Shown: piece by piece, positions 1-9,185 of the stretch
Position numbering within the stretch: position 1 is the first letter of the stretch
How the letters are laid out: every line of letters begins with the position of its first letter
NCBI RefSeq assembly: GCF_000373185.1
Contig: NZ_KB890671.1
Coordinates: forward strand, 1 to 64,000
DNA: 64,000 nt
From: Segatella paludivivens DSM 17968 = JCM 13650
GTDB lineage: Bacteria > Bacteroidota > Bacteroidia > Bacteroidales > Bacteroidaceae
Direction: 5' to 3'
Made by a program: the position numbers and the translations under genes
Notes under the pieces: model-generated
What the model was told of the DNA's origin: nothing
Databases searched by the model: none
The model's input: only the letters and a program-made list of their open reading frames with translations

Positions 1-451
1 GCGATATAAATATACAAAATATTTGTCAAACATCCTAATATATAACGATGTAATTATCTGATTTATAGTTAATTACATATAAATTATAAGTAAAATATAT
101 AGGACTTATTTTAAAGCTTAAATTCAACTAAATTAGAGAAGAACCGAATCACTATACATATTTTAAGACCGTTACTGATAGTCTTTATATCTTCTGAAAT
201 CCTATACTGAAAAGGTTGACATCATTGTTAAAATGAAGTATAACTTTTCAGTATAAAGTAATCATGTATGATCATGTATGATTCATGTATGATATGGCAT
301 ATACATACATTAGTAAACGTATTGACTATGATAGACTTACGTTAAAAATGTATGTTATGTATGTTATTTTTCTTTTTTCAGCAGATTAAAATCTACTACC
401 AAACTAGTAGTAATCGTTGAATCTACTGACTTATGAACAGCACCTAAACTC
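1..451. other. AT-rich intergenic region at window start
   Basis: No gene is supported here. It holds an inverted repeat at 203-217 and 242-255 (TATACTGAAAAG against CTTTTCAGTATA, with one bulged base and a 24-base loop), and three tandem copies of a 10-11 base unit ATCATGTATG at 261-291. A related TATGTTATG doublet lies near 350-366. The region is downstream of the minus-strand barrel gene, so the hairpin may help end that transcript, but it has no strong T-run. Confidence 0.5.
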
Positions 452-1051
452 TTAAAAATGATAATATATTGATGCTACAATATCATGGATGTGTTTGGTG
501 TCAGAGAAATTTGGACGTTGCTTGGCAACATTAAACAACCCTGCATTTCCTTCAATTCCTATACGGAACTTACCAGTCTGATACATGATGCTAGGTTGTA
601 TTCCAATATTGAAGTTTTTAATTTTGTCTGTAGAGGGGGGAGTTGGAGCGTCAGGCATCACGTCATAATAGTATTGGTCGTTTTTAACACAGAAAGATAA
701 TACTGGACCTAGTCCTAGCACCCAAGCGTTATTTCCTTCCTGAATATGATATTGCATTATTATAGGAATATCAAGGAAGGTGAACCCGTCATCATCATCC
801 CCAGCGTTAGAGGAGAATGGTCTAACGACATCTTGACGTATAGCAACACCTGGCATAATAGACAACTTATCTGAAAGATAGTAGTTAAGTCCATAGCCCA
901 TTTTTATGGACATACCAGTCTCTGTATCTCCAGAAGTATTGTCTATAAATAATCCACCAGACACATAAATGTTATGCTCAAACTTCTTTTCCTGAGCATT
1001 TGATGTTATGCTTGTAAGCATTAACAAAGTGGTTAAAATAATAAGTCTCAT
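452..1051 (-). CDS. Outer-membrane beta-barrel protein (porin-like)
   Basis: The 199-residue protein starts with a cleavable signal peptide (hydrophobic residues 3-15, then TSNAQEKK). The rest has alternating aromatic/hydrophobic strands and ends in an aromatic-rich strand closing with Y-H-F, the usual C-terminus of a barrel inserted by the BAM complex. It fits the small Bacteroidetes outer-membrane beta-barrel families of about 200 residues, whose roles are mostly unknown. It begins 19 bases after the murF stop on the same strand, so the two are probably co-transcribed, although no functional link to MurF is implied. Substrate or partner cannot be read from sequence. Confidence 0.75.
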   Translation of the reverse strand: MRLIILTTLLMLTSITSNAQEKKFEHNIYVSGGLFIDNTSGDTETGMSIKMGYGLNYYLSDKLSIMPGVAIRQDVVRPFSSNAGDDDDGFTFLDIPIIMQYHIQEGNNAWVLGLGPVLSFCVKNDQYYYDVMPDAPTPPSTDKIKNFNIGIQPSIMYQTGKFRIGIEGNAGLFNVAKQRPNFSDTKHIHDIVASIYYHF

Positions 1052-1070
1052 ATTTAGTTTTACTTATAAA

Positions 1071-2387
1071 TTATAGTAGCTCTGGTATCTGAAAAAGTTT
1101 TATACCGTTGGAACCTTTTATTAGTATGTAATAACCCTCTGGACGTTTTTTAGCAATCTCTTTTTTCACTTCTTCAACATCTTTGAATTTGCGGTAATCT
1201 GTATCTGTTTCCCCGAATTCATCACCAACAAGCCAGATTTCTTTAAAACCGTATTCTTTCAGTTTGTCGACAATTTTTTGGTGCTCTACCATTGAAACAT
1301 CACCTAGTTCGCGCATGTCTCCTAATATAGCCATCTTCTTGTCAACATCCATTACTTTGAAGTTATCAATTGCTGCAGCCATGCTTGAAGGGTTGGCATT
1401 ATAAGCATCAACAATCAGTTTATTGTATTTTGTAACATCAAGTTGGCTTCTGTTGTTGTCAGGAGTATATTCTTCTAAAGCTTTGTTTATCATTTTGGCT
1501 TCCACCCCGAAATGCAAACCTATTGTTATAGCAGCTAGCATGTTATCAATGTTATAAGCTCCGATAAGATGAGTCTGAACCTCGTAGGTCTTTACCTTAG
1601 AATCGGTAGATGAAAGATCTGTCCAACAGAATTTTAGAAATGGTGCACAACTGATAACCTCGCCGTTAACATTGGCGTCATCAGTCTGACCATAACTTAC
1701 AATACGGTTAAATTCCCTTTTCTGTGCCATTTCCACTAAGTCATCGTTACTCTCATTGAGGAACAATAGACAATCATGTTCTTTTAAAAAATCATACAGT
1801 TCTCCCTTTGTCTTCTTTACGCCTTCAAAGCTTCCGAATCCCAGCAAATGGGCACGACCTACATTGGTAATCATACCGCATGTAGGTTCAACATATTCCA
1901 CGAGTTTCTGTATGTCTCCGGGGTGGCTTGCGCCCATTTCTACAACAGCTATATTGTGATTACTGTCAAGACGCAGCAAAGTCTTTGGTACGCCTACATC
2001 ATTATTGAAGTTGCCCTCGGTATGCATGACATTATATTTTGTAGCCAATACCGCAGAAACAAGTTCCTTAGTGGTAGTCTTTCCGTTTGTACCGGTAATG
2101 CCAATAACAGGAATATCGAAATGTCTTCTGTGCTCTCTTGCAATTTCCTTGAATGTATTGAGACAGTCGTCAACGAGAATAATATTGTCGTTTCCAGCCA
2201 CAGCATATTCCTTTTCATCAATGATAGCATAAGAACATCCCTTCTCCAGAGCTGCCTCGGCAAACTTGTTGCCGTTGAATGACTCACCCTTCAATGCAAT
2301 GAAAATACTGTCTTTAGGACAAGTCCTACTATCAGTAGTAATACAAGGATGCTGCTGGTAGATTTTATACAATTCTTTTATATCCAT
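1071..2387 (-). CDS. murF: UDP-N-acetylmuramoyl-tripeptide--D-alanyl-D-alanine ligase
   Basis: MurF adds D-Ala-D-Ala to the UDP-MurNAc tripeptide, the last cytoplasmic step of peptidoglycan precursor synthesis. The 438-residue protein has the Mur ligase ATP loop GITGTNGKTTTKE at about residues 96-108, an N-terminal substrate domain with TTDSR near residue 20, a VVEMGASHPGDI segment typical of MurF, and the C-terminal domain with DAYNANPSSM. Length is normal. A Bacteroidetes promoter lies 25-55 bases upstream, back to back with that of folP. Its substrate dipeptide would come from Ddl, encoded at 15.3 kb. Confidence 0.95.
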   Translation of the reverse strand: MDIKELYKIYQQHPCITTDSRTCPKDSIFIALKGESFNGNKFAEAALEKGCSYAIIDEKEYAVAGNDNIILVDDCLNTFKEIAREHRRHFDIPVIGITGTNGKTTTKELVSAVLATKYNVMHTEGNFNNDVGVPKTLLRLDSNHNIAVVEMGASHPGDIQKLVEYVEPTCGMITNVGRAHLLGFGSFEGVKKTKGELYDFLKEHDCLLFLNESNDDLVEMAQKREFNRIVSYGQTDDANVNGEVISCAPFLKFCWTDLSSTDSKVKTYEVQTHLIGAYNIDNMLAAITIGLHFGVEAKMINKALEEYTPDNNRSQLDVTKYNKLIVDAYNANPSSMAAAIDNFKVMDVDKKMAILGDMRELGDVSMVEHQKIVDKLKEYGFKEIWLVGDEFGETDTDYRKFKDVEEVKKEIAKKRPEGYYILIKGSNGIKLFQIPELL

Positions 2388-2412
2388 GTCGTATATGTTT
2401 CTTTTATGATTG

Positions 2413-2442
2413 CAAAGTTACATTTTTTTCTTTTAAGACAAA
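2413..2442 (-). promoter_or_regulatory. Predicted murF promoter
   Basis: On the minus strand TTTG is followed after 18 bases by TAACTTTG, matching the Bacteroidetes primary sigma factor consensus TTTG-N19-TAnnTTTG. The -7 box is 26 bases from the murF ATG. Confidence 0.7.
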
Positions 2443-2481
2443 TAATCTGCTAATTATTTATTGCTAATATTGGAATTTTAA

Positions 2482-2513
2482 TTTGGATAATAGTCAAAAA
2501 TATGATAACTTTG
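2482..2513 (+). promoter_or_regulatory. Predicted folP promoter
   Basis: TTTG at 2482-2485 and TAACTTTG at 2506-2513 are 20 bases apart, the Bacteroidetes promoter form. The -7 box lies inside the longest possible folP frame, so translation cannot begin at the upstream ATG 2502 on this transcript. The start should be at ATG 2520 or 2529. Confidence 0.75.
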
Positions 2514-2528
2514 CATGGTATGAAATAT

Positions 2529-3365
2529 ATGGACTATACAATTAATGTTCGTGGAAGGTTGATAGACCTTTCGACTCCCAAAGTAATGGGAATACTTAAC
2601 TGCACTCCTGACAGTTTTTATGTCGGAAGCAGAAAGCAGACTGAGCGTGAAATTCTGGAAAGAGCTACTCAGATTGTGGAGCAGGGCGGTGACATTATCG
2701 ATATAGGAGCATTCTCTACACGTCCAGGTGCAAAGGAAGTTAGTGAGGAAGATGAGACGGAAAGACTGCGATATGCACTTGGTATAGTAAGGCATGAATA
2801 TCCCGATATTCCTATTTCTGTTGATACTTATCGTCCTCTTGTAGCAAAAAAGTGCATCACTGAATGGGGTGCAGATATAATAAACGATGTGAGTGAAGGC
2901 GGAATAACCGGTATCGTTAATACTCTGATAAGCGAAACTGGCAGTATGTTTGATGTTGTTGGTGAATTGAAAGTACCATATATATTGATGTCGGTAAAAC
3001 CCAATATTCATGATATGGTGATAGCCTTTGCTGATGAGGTACAACAGTTGCGAGACCGAGGTGCAAAAGATATAATCCTTGATCCCGGCTTTGGCTTCGG
3101 AAAAACATTGGAACAGAACTATGCTATTTACGCAGAAATGGAGAAACTGCAAGTATTTGAACTTCCTATACTTGTTGGTATATCAAGAAAGAGCATGATT
3201 TTCAAACTGCTAGGTGGAGATCCTACCACGGCTCTAAACGGAACAACGATTCTCAATACTATTGCTTTGCAGAAAGGTGCCGGAATATTGCGAGTGCATG
3301 ACGTAAAAGAAGCAATTGAAACTGTAAAAATTGTGTCTGAAATGCGGAAGTCAACTCAAAGCTAA
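2529..3365 (+). CDS. folP: Dihydropteroate synthase
   Basis: DHPS condenses 6-hydroxymethyl-dihydropterin pyrophosphate with p-aminobenzoate in folate synthesis and is the sulfonamide target. Family motifs are present: MGILNCTPDSFY near the N-terminus (Cys where Val is common), DIGAFSTRPGA, SVDTYRP, and DPGFGFGKT. The frame is open from ATG 2502, but a promoter -7 box occupies 2506-2513, so ATG 2529 (MDYTINVRG) is chosen; ATG 2520 would make an almost leaderless message. The length, about 278 residues, is typical. The gene is followed 19 bases later by dacA, a pairing I recall from other Bacteroidetes. Confidence 0.93.
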   Translation: MDYTINVRGRLIDLSTPKVMGILNCTPDSFYVGSRKQTEREILERATQIVEQGGDIIDIGAFSTRPGAKEVSEEDETERLRYALGIVRHEYPDIPISVDTYRPLVAKKCITEWGADIINDVSEGGITGIVNTLISETGSMFDVVGELKVPYILMSVKPNIHDMVIAFADEVQQLRDRGAKDIILDPGFGFGKTLEQNYAIYAEMEKLQVFELPILVGISRKSMIFKLLGGDPTTALNGTTILNTIALQKGAGILRVHDVKEAIETVKIVSEMRKSTQS

Positions 3366-3384
3366 CATATAATAATATTTACAA

Positions 3385-4161
3385 ATGCTTTTTGAATTTG
3401 GAATAAAAGATATAATCGACATCTTTCTTGTCGCACTGATATTATACTACCTTTATCGATTGATGAAGGAAAGTCGCTCGTTGAATATCTTTATCGGTGT
3501 TATGGTGTTTGTAATAGTGTGGCTTTTTGTAAGTCAAGTGCTTGAAATGCGCTTGTTAGGATCTATACTTGACAAATTCGTGAGTGTTGGTGTTATCGCC
3601 ATGATTGTTCTTTTTCAAGAGGAAATACGTAAATTTCTTTATACACTAGGCGCACATCAGCGAATAAGACAATTCGCCCGTTTGTTTACGTCTAGCAAAA
3701 GTGATAAGGATATAGAGGCTACCAGAATAACTATAATGCCAATCGTTATGGCTTGTATGAGTATGTCTAAGGGAAAAATAGGTGCTTTGATTGTTATAGA
3801 GCGAGGTGCACCGCTTGATGACATTATTGATACAGGTGATGTTATAGATGCTAATATTAATCAGCGACTTATAGAAAATATATTTTTCAAGAATTCTCCA
3901 CTCCATGATGGTGCGATGATTATATCTAATAAAAGAATTACGGCTGCAGGATGTATATTGCCTGTAAGTCATAATAGAGATATACCTAAAGAGTTAGGAT
4001 TGCGTCACCGTGCTGCTATGGGAATAAGTCAGGAAAGTGACGCGATAGCAGTTGTAGTGAGTGAAGAAACTGGAAGAATTAGTGTAGCTGTCAAGGGACA
4101 ATTTCATTTGAGATTGTCAGCAGAGGAGCTTGAGAGCATTTTAACCCGCGAAATAGACTGA
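3385..4161 (+). CDS. dacA: Diadenylate cyclase (c-di-AMP synthase), CdaA type
   Basis: The 258-residue membrane protein makes cyclic di-AMP from two ATP. Residues 1-75 hold about three transmembrane helices, as in CdaA/DacA, followed by a short coiled linker and the DisA_N (DAC) domain. Catalytic motifs are visible: LHDGAMII (the DGA motif) near residue 173 and GLRHRAAMG (the RHR motif) near residue 206. It lies just after folP and is probably co-transcribed with it. It is the only cyclic dinucleotide enzyme in the window; no c-di-AMP phosphodiesterase is seen. Confidence 0.93.
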   Translation: MLFEFGIKDIIDIFLVALILYYLYRLMKESRSLNIFIGVMVFVIVWLFVSQVLEMRLLGSILDKFVSVGVIAMIVLFQEEIRKFLYTLGAHQRIRQFARLFTSSKSDKDIEATRITIMPIVMACMSMSKGKIGALIVIERGAPLDDIIDTGDVIDANINQRLIENIFFKNSPLHDGAMIISNKRITAAGCILPVSHNRDIPKELGLRHRAAMGISQESDAIAVVVSEETGRISVAVKGQFHLRLSAEELESILTREID

Positions 4162-4202
4162 TTTTATATTTTTTTATCCTTAACCAACTCCTCGTTTTCA
4201 AT

Positions 4203-4219
4203 TAATTTTGCTAATTTTG
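4203..4219 (+). promoter_or_regulatory. Possible pta-ackA promoter -7 elements
   Basis: Two overlapping TAATTTTG boxes (4203-4210 and 4212-4219) match the Bacteroidetes -7 consensus upstream of pta. No clear TTTG element is seen 19-20 bases upstream, so this is tentative. Confidence 0.35.
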
Positions 4220-4286
4220 CAAACTGTAAATAGCAATTTAAATATTTTATTTCGAAATTTATATATTATATACATATTAACAAACT

Positions 4287-5300
4287 ATGGACTTATTACA
4301 GCAAATAGTTGCGCGCGCTAAAGCTGACAAGCAGCGCATCGTGCTCCCAGAAGCTGAGGAGGAGCGCACTTTAAGGGCAGCCGATAAAGTTTTGGCTGAC
4401 GACATGGCAGAAATCATTTTGATTGGTAACCCTGACAACATCAAGAAACTTGCAAAAGAGTGGGGACTTGGAAGTATAGACAAGGCTACTATCATTGATC
4501 CTATGAACAACCCTAAGAGTGAAGAATATGCTGAAAAACTTGCAGAACTTCGCAAGAAGAAAGGTATGACAATTGAGCAGGCTCGTGAGCTGGTTACAAA
4601 AAATAATTTGTATCTCGGTTGTATGATTATAAAAACTGAAGGCGCTGATGGTCAGATTAGTGGTGCATTGAGCACTACTGGTGATACTCTTCGTCCTGCA
4701 CTTCAGATAATCAAGTGTGCACCAGGTGTTACATGTGTAAGCGGTGGATTACTTTTGTTCTCTCAGCAGAAAGAATTTGGCGAGAATGGTGTTCTTGTTA
4801 TGGGTGACGTTGCAGTTACACCAGTTCCTGATGCTAGGCAGCTTGCAGAAATCGCTGTTTGTACAGCTCAAACAGCAAAGACTATTGCTGGATTTGCTGA
4901 ACCTCGTGTAGCAATGTTGAGTTTCTCAACAAAGGGAAGTGCAAAGCATGAGGTTGTTGACAAGGTAGTTGAGGCAACAAGAATAGCTCATGAAATGGCT
5001 CCTGAATTGAAACTTGATGGAGAATTGCAGGCTGATGCAGCTCTTGTACCATCTGTTGCAGAGAAGAAAGCTCCTAATAGTGATATTGCAGGAAAGGCAA
5101 ATGTTCTTATCGTTCCAAACCTTGAGGTTGGAAATATTGGTTACAAACTTGCACAGCGTTTAGGTAATGCCGTTGCAATTGGTCCTGTACTTCAGGGTAT
5201 AGCGCGCCCAGTAAACGACCTTAGCCGTGGATGTACTGTTGATGACATCTATTACATGGTAGCAATTACAGCTTGTCAGGCTCAAGATGCAAAGAAATAA
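4287..5300 (+). CDS. pta: Phosphate acetyltransferase
   Basis: Pta interconverts acetyl-CoA and acetyl phosphate, and with AckA yields ATP and acetate, a main fermentation end product of these bacteria. The 337 residues match the short single-domain form without the N-terminal DRTGG regulatory region. Recognisable family segments are IVLPEAEEERTLRAA at the start, SGALSTTGDTLRPALQII in the middle, FSTKGSAKH and a C-terminal GPVLQGIARPVNDLSRG. ackA follows 20 bases after the stop, forming the usual pta-ackA operon. Upstream are two candidate -7 elements. Confidence 0.96.
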   Translation: MDLLQQIVARAKADKQRIVLPEAEEERTLRAADKVLADDMAEIILIGNPDNIKKLAKEWGLGSIDKATIIDPMNNPKSEEYAEKLAELRKKKGMTIEQARELVTKNNLYLGCMIIKTEGADGQISGALSTTGDTLRPALQIIKCAPGVTCVSGGLLLFSQQKEFGENGVLVMGDVAVTPVPDARQLAEIAVCTAQTAKTIAGFAEPRVAMLSFSTKGSAKHEVVDKVVEATRIAHEMAPELKLDGELQADAALVPSVAEKKAPNSDIAGKANVLIVPNLEVGNIGYKLAQRLGNAVAIGPVLQGIARPVNDLSRGCTVDDIYYMVAITACQAQDAKK

Positions 5301-5320
5301 AAATCATTAAATTAAAATAT

Positions 5321-6529
5321 ATGAAAGTTTTAGTTCTTAACTGCGGAAGTTCTTCAATAAAATATAAGTTTTACAATATGGATGATGAGTCTGTATTGGC
5401 ACAAGGTGGTGTTGAGCGTATTGGTCTTGACAATGCATTTATTAAGGTAAAACTTCCTAATGGGGAGAAAAAGCAGATAATGGCAGACCTTCCTACACAT
5501 AAGGAAGGCGTTAGCTTGGTATTCAAGTGCCTGCTTGATTCTGAAATAGGTGCAATAAAGAGTCTTGACGAGATTGATGCTGTTGGTCATCGTATCGTAC
5601 AAGGTGGTGACAAATACAAACAGAGTATCATTGTTGATAAGAGCGTTGAAGACGGCATAGAAGAACTTTGCGATCTTGCACCTGTTCATAATGCAGGACA
5701 CTTGAAAGGTATTCGTGCTGTAGATTCATTGATGCCTACAACACCTCAGGTTTGTGTATTTGATAATGCTTTCCATAGCACAATGCCAGACTATGCATAT
5801 CTTTATGCAGTACCTTATGAACTTTATCAGAAATATCACATACGTCGTTATGGTTTCCATGGAACGAGCCATCGTTATGTATCACAGCGTGTTTGTGAGA
5901 TTCTTGGTCTTGATATAAATAATTCTAAAATCATAACATGCCATATCGGTAATGGAGCAAGTGTTGCTGCAATACTTAATGGTAAGGTTATAGATACATC
6001 AATGGGGCTAACTCCTCTTGCTGGTCTTATGATGGGTAGTCGTTGTGGTGATATTGACGCATCTGCTGTTACTTACATCATGGATAAGCTCAACTTGAAG
6101 CCACAGGAAATGTCAAGCTATTTAAACAAGGAGAGTGGTGTGCTCGGTATTACCGGTATATCTAGTGATATGCGTGATATTGAAAACGCAGCTCATGAAG
6201 GCAACGACCGTGCACAGCTTGCGCTTAAGATGTACAATTATCGTATAAAGAAATATATTGGCGCTTATGTTGCTGCTCTTGGTGGTGTTGACGCTATTGT
6301 ATGGACAGCCGGTGTAGGTGAAAACCAGACCGATACTCGTGAAGAGGCTTGCGCTAATCTTGAATATCTCGGTATAAAGATTGATGTTGAGAAGAATGCA
6401 AAGATTCATGGTGATGAGGCTATAATCTCAACACCAGACAGTAAAGTAAAAGTTGTTGTTGTGCCAACTGATGAGGAAATTGTTATCGCTCGCGATACAA
6501 AGGAACTCGTTGAGAAAGCAGGCAAGTAA
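5321..6529 (+). CDS. ackA: Acetate kinase
   Basis: AckA converts acetyl phosphate and ADP to acetate and ATP. The 402-residue protein shows the ASKHA-fold motifs: VLNCGSSSIKYKF at the N-terminus, RRYGFHGTSHRYV, ITCHIGNGASVAAI and the GLMMGSRCGDID segment. The frame is open upstream into the end of pta, but ATG 5321 gives the family N-terminus MKVLVLNCGSSS and lies 20 bases after pta, so it is chosen. A clear terminator follows at 6549-6579, ending the operon. Confidence 0.97.
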   Translation: MKVLVLNCGSSSIKYKFYNMDDESVLAQGGVERIGLDNAFIKVKLPNGEKKQIMADLPTHKEGVSLVFKCLLDSEIGAIKSLDEIDAVGHRIVQGGDKYKQSIIVDKSVEDGIEELCDLAPVHNAGHLKGIRAVDSLMPTTPQVCVFDNAFHSTMPDYAYLYAVPYELYQKYHIRRYGFHGTSHRYVSQRVCEILGLDINNSKIITCHIGNGASVAAILNGKVIDTSMGLTPLAGLMMGSRCGDIDASAVTYIMDKLNLKPQEMSSYLNKESGVLGITGISSDMRDIENAAHEGNDRAQLALKMYNYRIKKYIGAYVAALGGVDAIVWTAGVGENQTDTREEACANLEYLGIKIDVEKNAKIHGDEAIISTPDSKVKVVVVPTDEEIVIARDTKELVEKAGK

Positions 6530-6548
6530 TTTAAGGATATACAACAAT

Positions 6549-6579
6549 AAGCCCTCTCCTTTAAGGAGTGGGCTTTTTT
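6549..6579 (+). terminator. Rho-independent terminator after ackA
   Basis: AAGCCC-T-CTCCT pairs with AGGAG-T-GGGCTT, followed by six T residues; it sits 20 bases after the ackA stop. Confidence 0.9.
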
Positions 6580-6587
6580 ATAATTAT

Positions 6588-7613
6588 ATGATGGATAAGA
6601 AGATCGTTACTTTCGGAGAAATTCTTTTGCGCTTGTCAAAGGAAAATAATTCCCGCCTTTCTCAGGGGAGGCAGTTTAATGGTGATTTTGGAGGCTCTGA
6701 AGCTAATGTTGCTGTCTCATTATCGGTATTAGGAGATAATGTGGAGTATGTGACTCGTGTCCCTGAAAGTCCTATGGGCAATGCTGCGTTGATGCATCTT
6801 CGTGAGTTTGGTCTTGATACAAGTCATATAGTAAAAGGTGGTGACCGTCTTGGCACATATTATTTTGAGTCGGCGGCATCTATGCGTAATTCCGTTGTTG
6901 CGTATGATCGCAATAATAGTTCCTTTTATAGTCTAAAACATGGAGATATTGACTGGGCTCCGATATTTGATGACGCAAAGATATTTCATTGTTCAGGTAT
7001 TACATGTGCTATGAGTAGAGATGCCTTGGATACAACGTTTGATGCATTGGAACTGGCAGAGAGAATGGGAGTTGAAATTACATGTGATATCAACTACCGC
7101 AAGAATCTTTGGCATTACCCTGGAGCAAATGCAAAGGCGACTCTCCATAAACTGATGGAATATAGTTCATTTATATTCGGTGATCAGAATGAATGGGAAG
7201 TCGGCAGTTCTTTGAAACATATACCTTTTGAGGCAATGGACTCTTCGTATAAAATTGACGAGGATGCTTATATTGCTTATTTCAAAGAATTACAGAAACA
7301 GTTTCCACGATGCAAGCGTATGTTGATAGCTTTGCGCAATCAGATAGCGTCAAGCCATCATACTCTTACAGGAGTGCTTTATTCAGAAGGTAAACTATAT
7401 AAGACTAAGATCTATGATATTAATCCTGTCGTAGATCCTATGGGATGTGGCGATGCTTTTGTAGCTGCATTTATTCATGCCCGTATGAAATGGGTTGATG
7501 ACGATCAACGTTGTCTTGATTTCGCGATAGCAGCCTCTGCCATAAAAAATACCATTATTGGCGACCAGAATCTAGCAATAGAAGATGAAATAATAGAAGT
7601 GATGAATCACTAA
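6588..7613 (+). CDS. kdgK: PfkB-family sugar kinase, probable 2-dehydro-3-deoxygluconokinase
   Basis: The 341-residue ribokinase-fold protein probably phosphorylates 2-keto-3-deoxygluconate from uronate catabolism. It begins KIVTFGEILLRLS and has the FGGSEANVAVSLSVLG sugar-binding region and the C-terminal anion-hole/catalytic segment DPMGCGDAFVAAF (family form DTTGAGDAF, with Asp as base). The open frame extends back across the ackA terminator, so the start is ATG 6588 or 6591. KDG kinase is the best family match; another ketose or gluconate kinase is possible. No kdgA aldolase or uronate isomerase lies next to it. Such a role would suit the GH28-like proteins at 48-56 kb. Confidence 0.75.
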   Translation: MMDKKIVTFGEILLRLSKENNSRLSQGRQFNGDFGGSEANVAVSLSVLGDNVEYVTRVPESPMGNAALMHLREFGLDTSHIVKGGDRLGTYYFESAASMRNSVVAYDRNNSSFYSLKHGDIDWAPIFDDAKIFHCSGITCAMSRDALDTTFDALELAERMGVEITCDINYRKNLWHYPGANAKATLHKLMEYSSFIFGDQNEWEVGSSLKHIPFEAMDSSYKIDEDAYIAYFKELQKQFPRCKRMLIALRNQIASSHHTLTGVLYSEGKLYKTKIYDINPVVDPMGCGDAFVAAFIHARMKWVDDDQRCLDFAIAASAIKNTIIGDQNLAIEDEIIEVMNH

Positions 7614-7635
7614 CGATTTACTTCATTATATAAAA

Positions 7636-7686
7636 TAAAAAAGTCATACGATGAAAGGTTTAACCTTATCATGTATGACTTTTTTG
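7636..7686. terminator. Bidirectional terminator between convergent genes
   Basis: A long hairpin, AAAAAAGTCATAC paired with GTATGACTTTTTT, with an inner AAGGTT/AACCTT stem. A-run and T-run flank both sides, so it can end transcripts from the sugar kinase (+) and the barrel fragment (-). Confidence 0.9.
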
Positions 7687-7714
7687 TTTTTAGCTAAATA
7701 CTTACTGAAGTAGT

Positions 7715-8986
7715 CTAGTAGATAATTCCTACACAGACTCCAAATGTGTATTTGTTGTATGCTGTATTTTCATATTTCTTAGTCCTCAGATAATTACCAT
7801 ATATTTTAGCAAACCAATTTGATGTAGTTCCCTTAATAGTTATAGGATGCTCATAACTCAATTCTCCGTGCACGAAACCATAGTCAACTGCATAATATTT
7901 CATATCAGGTAACAGAACACCTTGTGCGTATTCATTTGTATTGTCAGCTAGATTGATACTGTTGCGTGTAGAGAAACTATATCCTGCACTGAGGGCATAT
8001 CCAAGTCCAGTGTTGCATAAGTCCATACCTTCTTCAAATGCGATGTTTAAGCGTCCGTATTTTAGTTCTGAAGTATTAAGAAGATACTTGTTGCTTACAT
8101 TATTATAGTTAGCTATGAATCCCATGTAAGCAAATATTCTGTCTTTATAAGGAATGCTCATTCTATAATGTGCATCAAGATTTAAAACTCTTATCTGATA
8201 TCGCTTATTAAACTTAATCTGAGTATCATATCTATATGAATTGAAACCTGTTACAGAGTCTGTGTTGATAATCAGTTTCTGTCTGTATTCATCAGCAAAT
8301 CCCTCTTCGTAACTTGCTTTAAGATCTATCTGATGAATTAATTTTCCAGTTGTCAGTCTATTTTGTGATTGTAAACCATATATGTAATTGTAGTAGTGAC
8401 CAGGACTATACTTATATACGCCGAGTACACTCTCACTTCCACGCTGGATGCTTATACTATTTAGTGAATTTAAAACATTACCTTTATATCCATAAGATAT
8501 TTCTGCACCAAAGTTCTGGTTTACCCATTCACGGCTGAAACTTCCGTAACCACCAGTTGTGCCGTTTGCATTCTCAAGTCCGCTCATCAAATAATATTTC
8601 AATGTAGCGTCAGTCTGCACGGTTGTTACATTCTGTATTTTCTCTTTGCGTCTGTTATACCATGCTGCAAGTCCGATACTGCTGTTACCGAAGTTATATA
8701 TTGCAGACGGAGTGAGTTTATATTCAAGAAGTTCTGATCTTGATCTAGGATCACGTAGACGACTTAAATCACCTAGGTTGTAATCAATGCGTGCACCAAA
8801 GTTCCATTTCCCAATTTTTGTAGTACCAATAGCCGCAGTGAGATTTATATTCTGGAAATCGTAGTTTCCATATACTGACGAACCGCTGAAATAAGGGTCA
8901 CTGTTGTATGGGCGAACAACGTCAGCCCAAGCACGATCTTTCGTTTTACCGTTGTTGAAATCAAACTTACCAATACTAATATTATC
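7715..8986 (-). pseudogene. 5'-truncated outer-membrane beta-barrel protein
   Basis: The minus frame is open for 423 codons from just after a TAA at 8987-8989 down to 7715, and its translation is one continuous run of beta-barrel strands (for example SIGKFDFNNGKTKDRAW at its N-terminal edge, then many alternating aromatic strands and a C-terminal FGVCVGIIY). There is no ATG, signal peptide or ribosome site at the 5' edge; the first possible start is an internal GTG at 8620, in mid-barrel. It therefore looks like a barrel gene that lost its 5' end. It resembles Bacteroidetes barrels of about 500 residues that I associate with DUF6850; that name is a recollection. Confidence 0.6.
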
Positions 8987-9131
8987 TTATTTTTTGCAAA
9001 TGTATTAAAATATATTAATGTCAACAATATCTCAATGTAGGTATTTTTGTATTTAATGTCGTTTTTAACGTTTCATATTTGCAAAATACTCTTTTAATGC
9101 TTAATGATATTACCAAAAAGTAGCTAATGTT

Positions 9132-9162
9132 TTTGTTGGTTTCAAATATTATATTAACTTTG
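9132..9162 (+). promoter_or_regulatory. Predicted promoter of the DUF59 gene
   Basis: TTTG at 9132-9135, a 19-base spacer and TAACTTTG at 9155-9162 match the Bacteroidetes consensus exactly; the ATG is 24 bases downstream. Confidence 0.75.
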
Positions 9163-9185
9163 CAAGAAACCATAAGGAAAGATTT

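Noticed and set aside
485-700. Plus-strand frame opposite the barrel gene
   Set aside because: It is antisense to a well-supported exported barrel protein and lacks any family feature.
2478-3152. Long minus-strand frame opposite folP
   Set aside because: folP has clear DHPS motifs; the antisense frame is of biased Cys/Tyr/Ile composition and matches no family.
8845-9027. Minus-strand 60-codon frame as the missing 5' end of the barrel gene
   Set aside because: It lies in another frame over the barrel-coding sequence and shows no convincing signal peptide cleavage site or barrel sequence; no single frameshift was found that gives a credible N-terminus.
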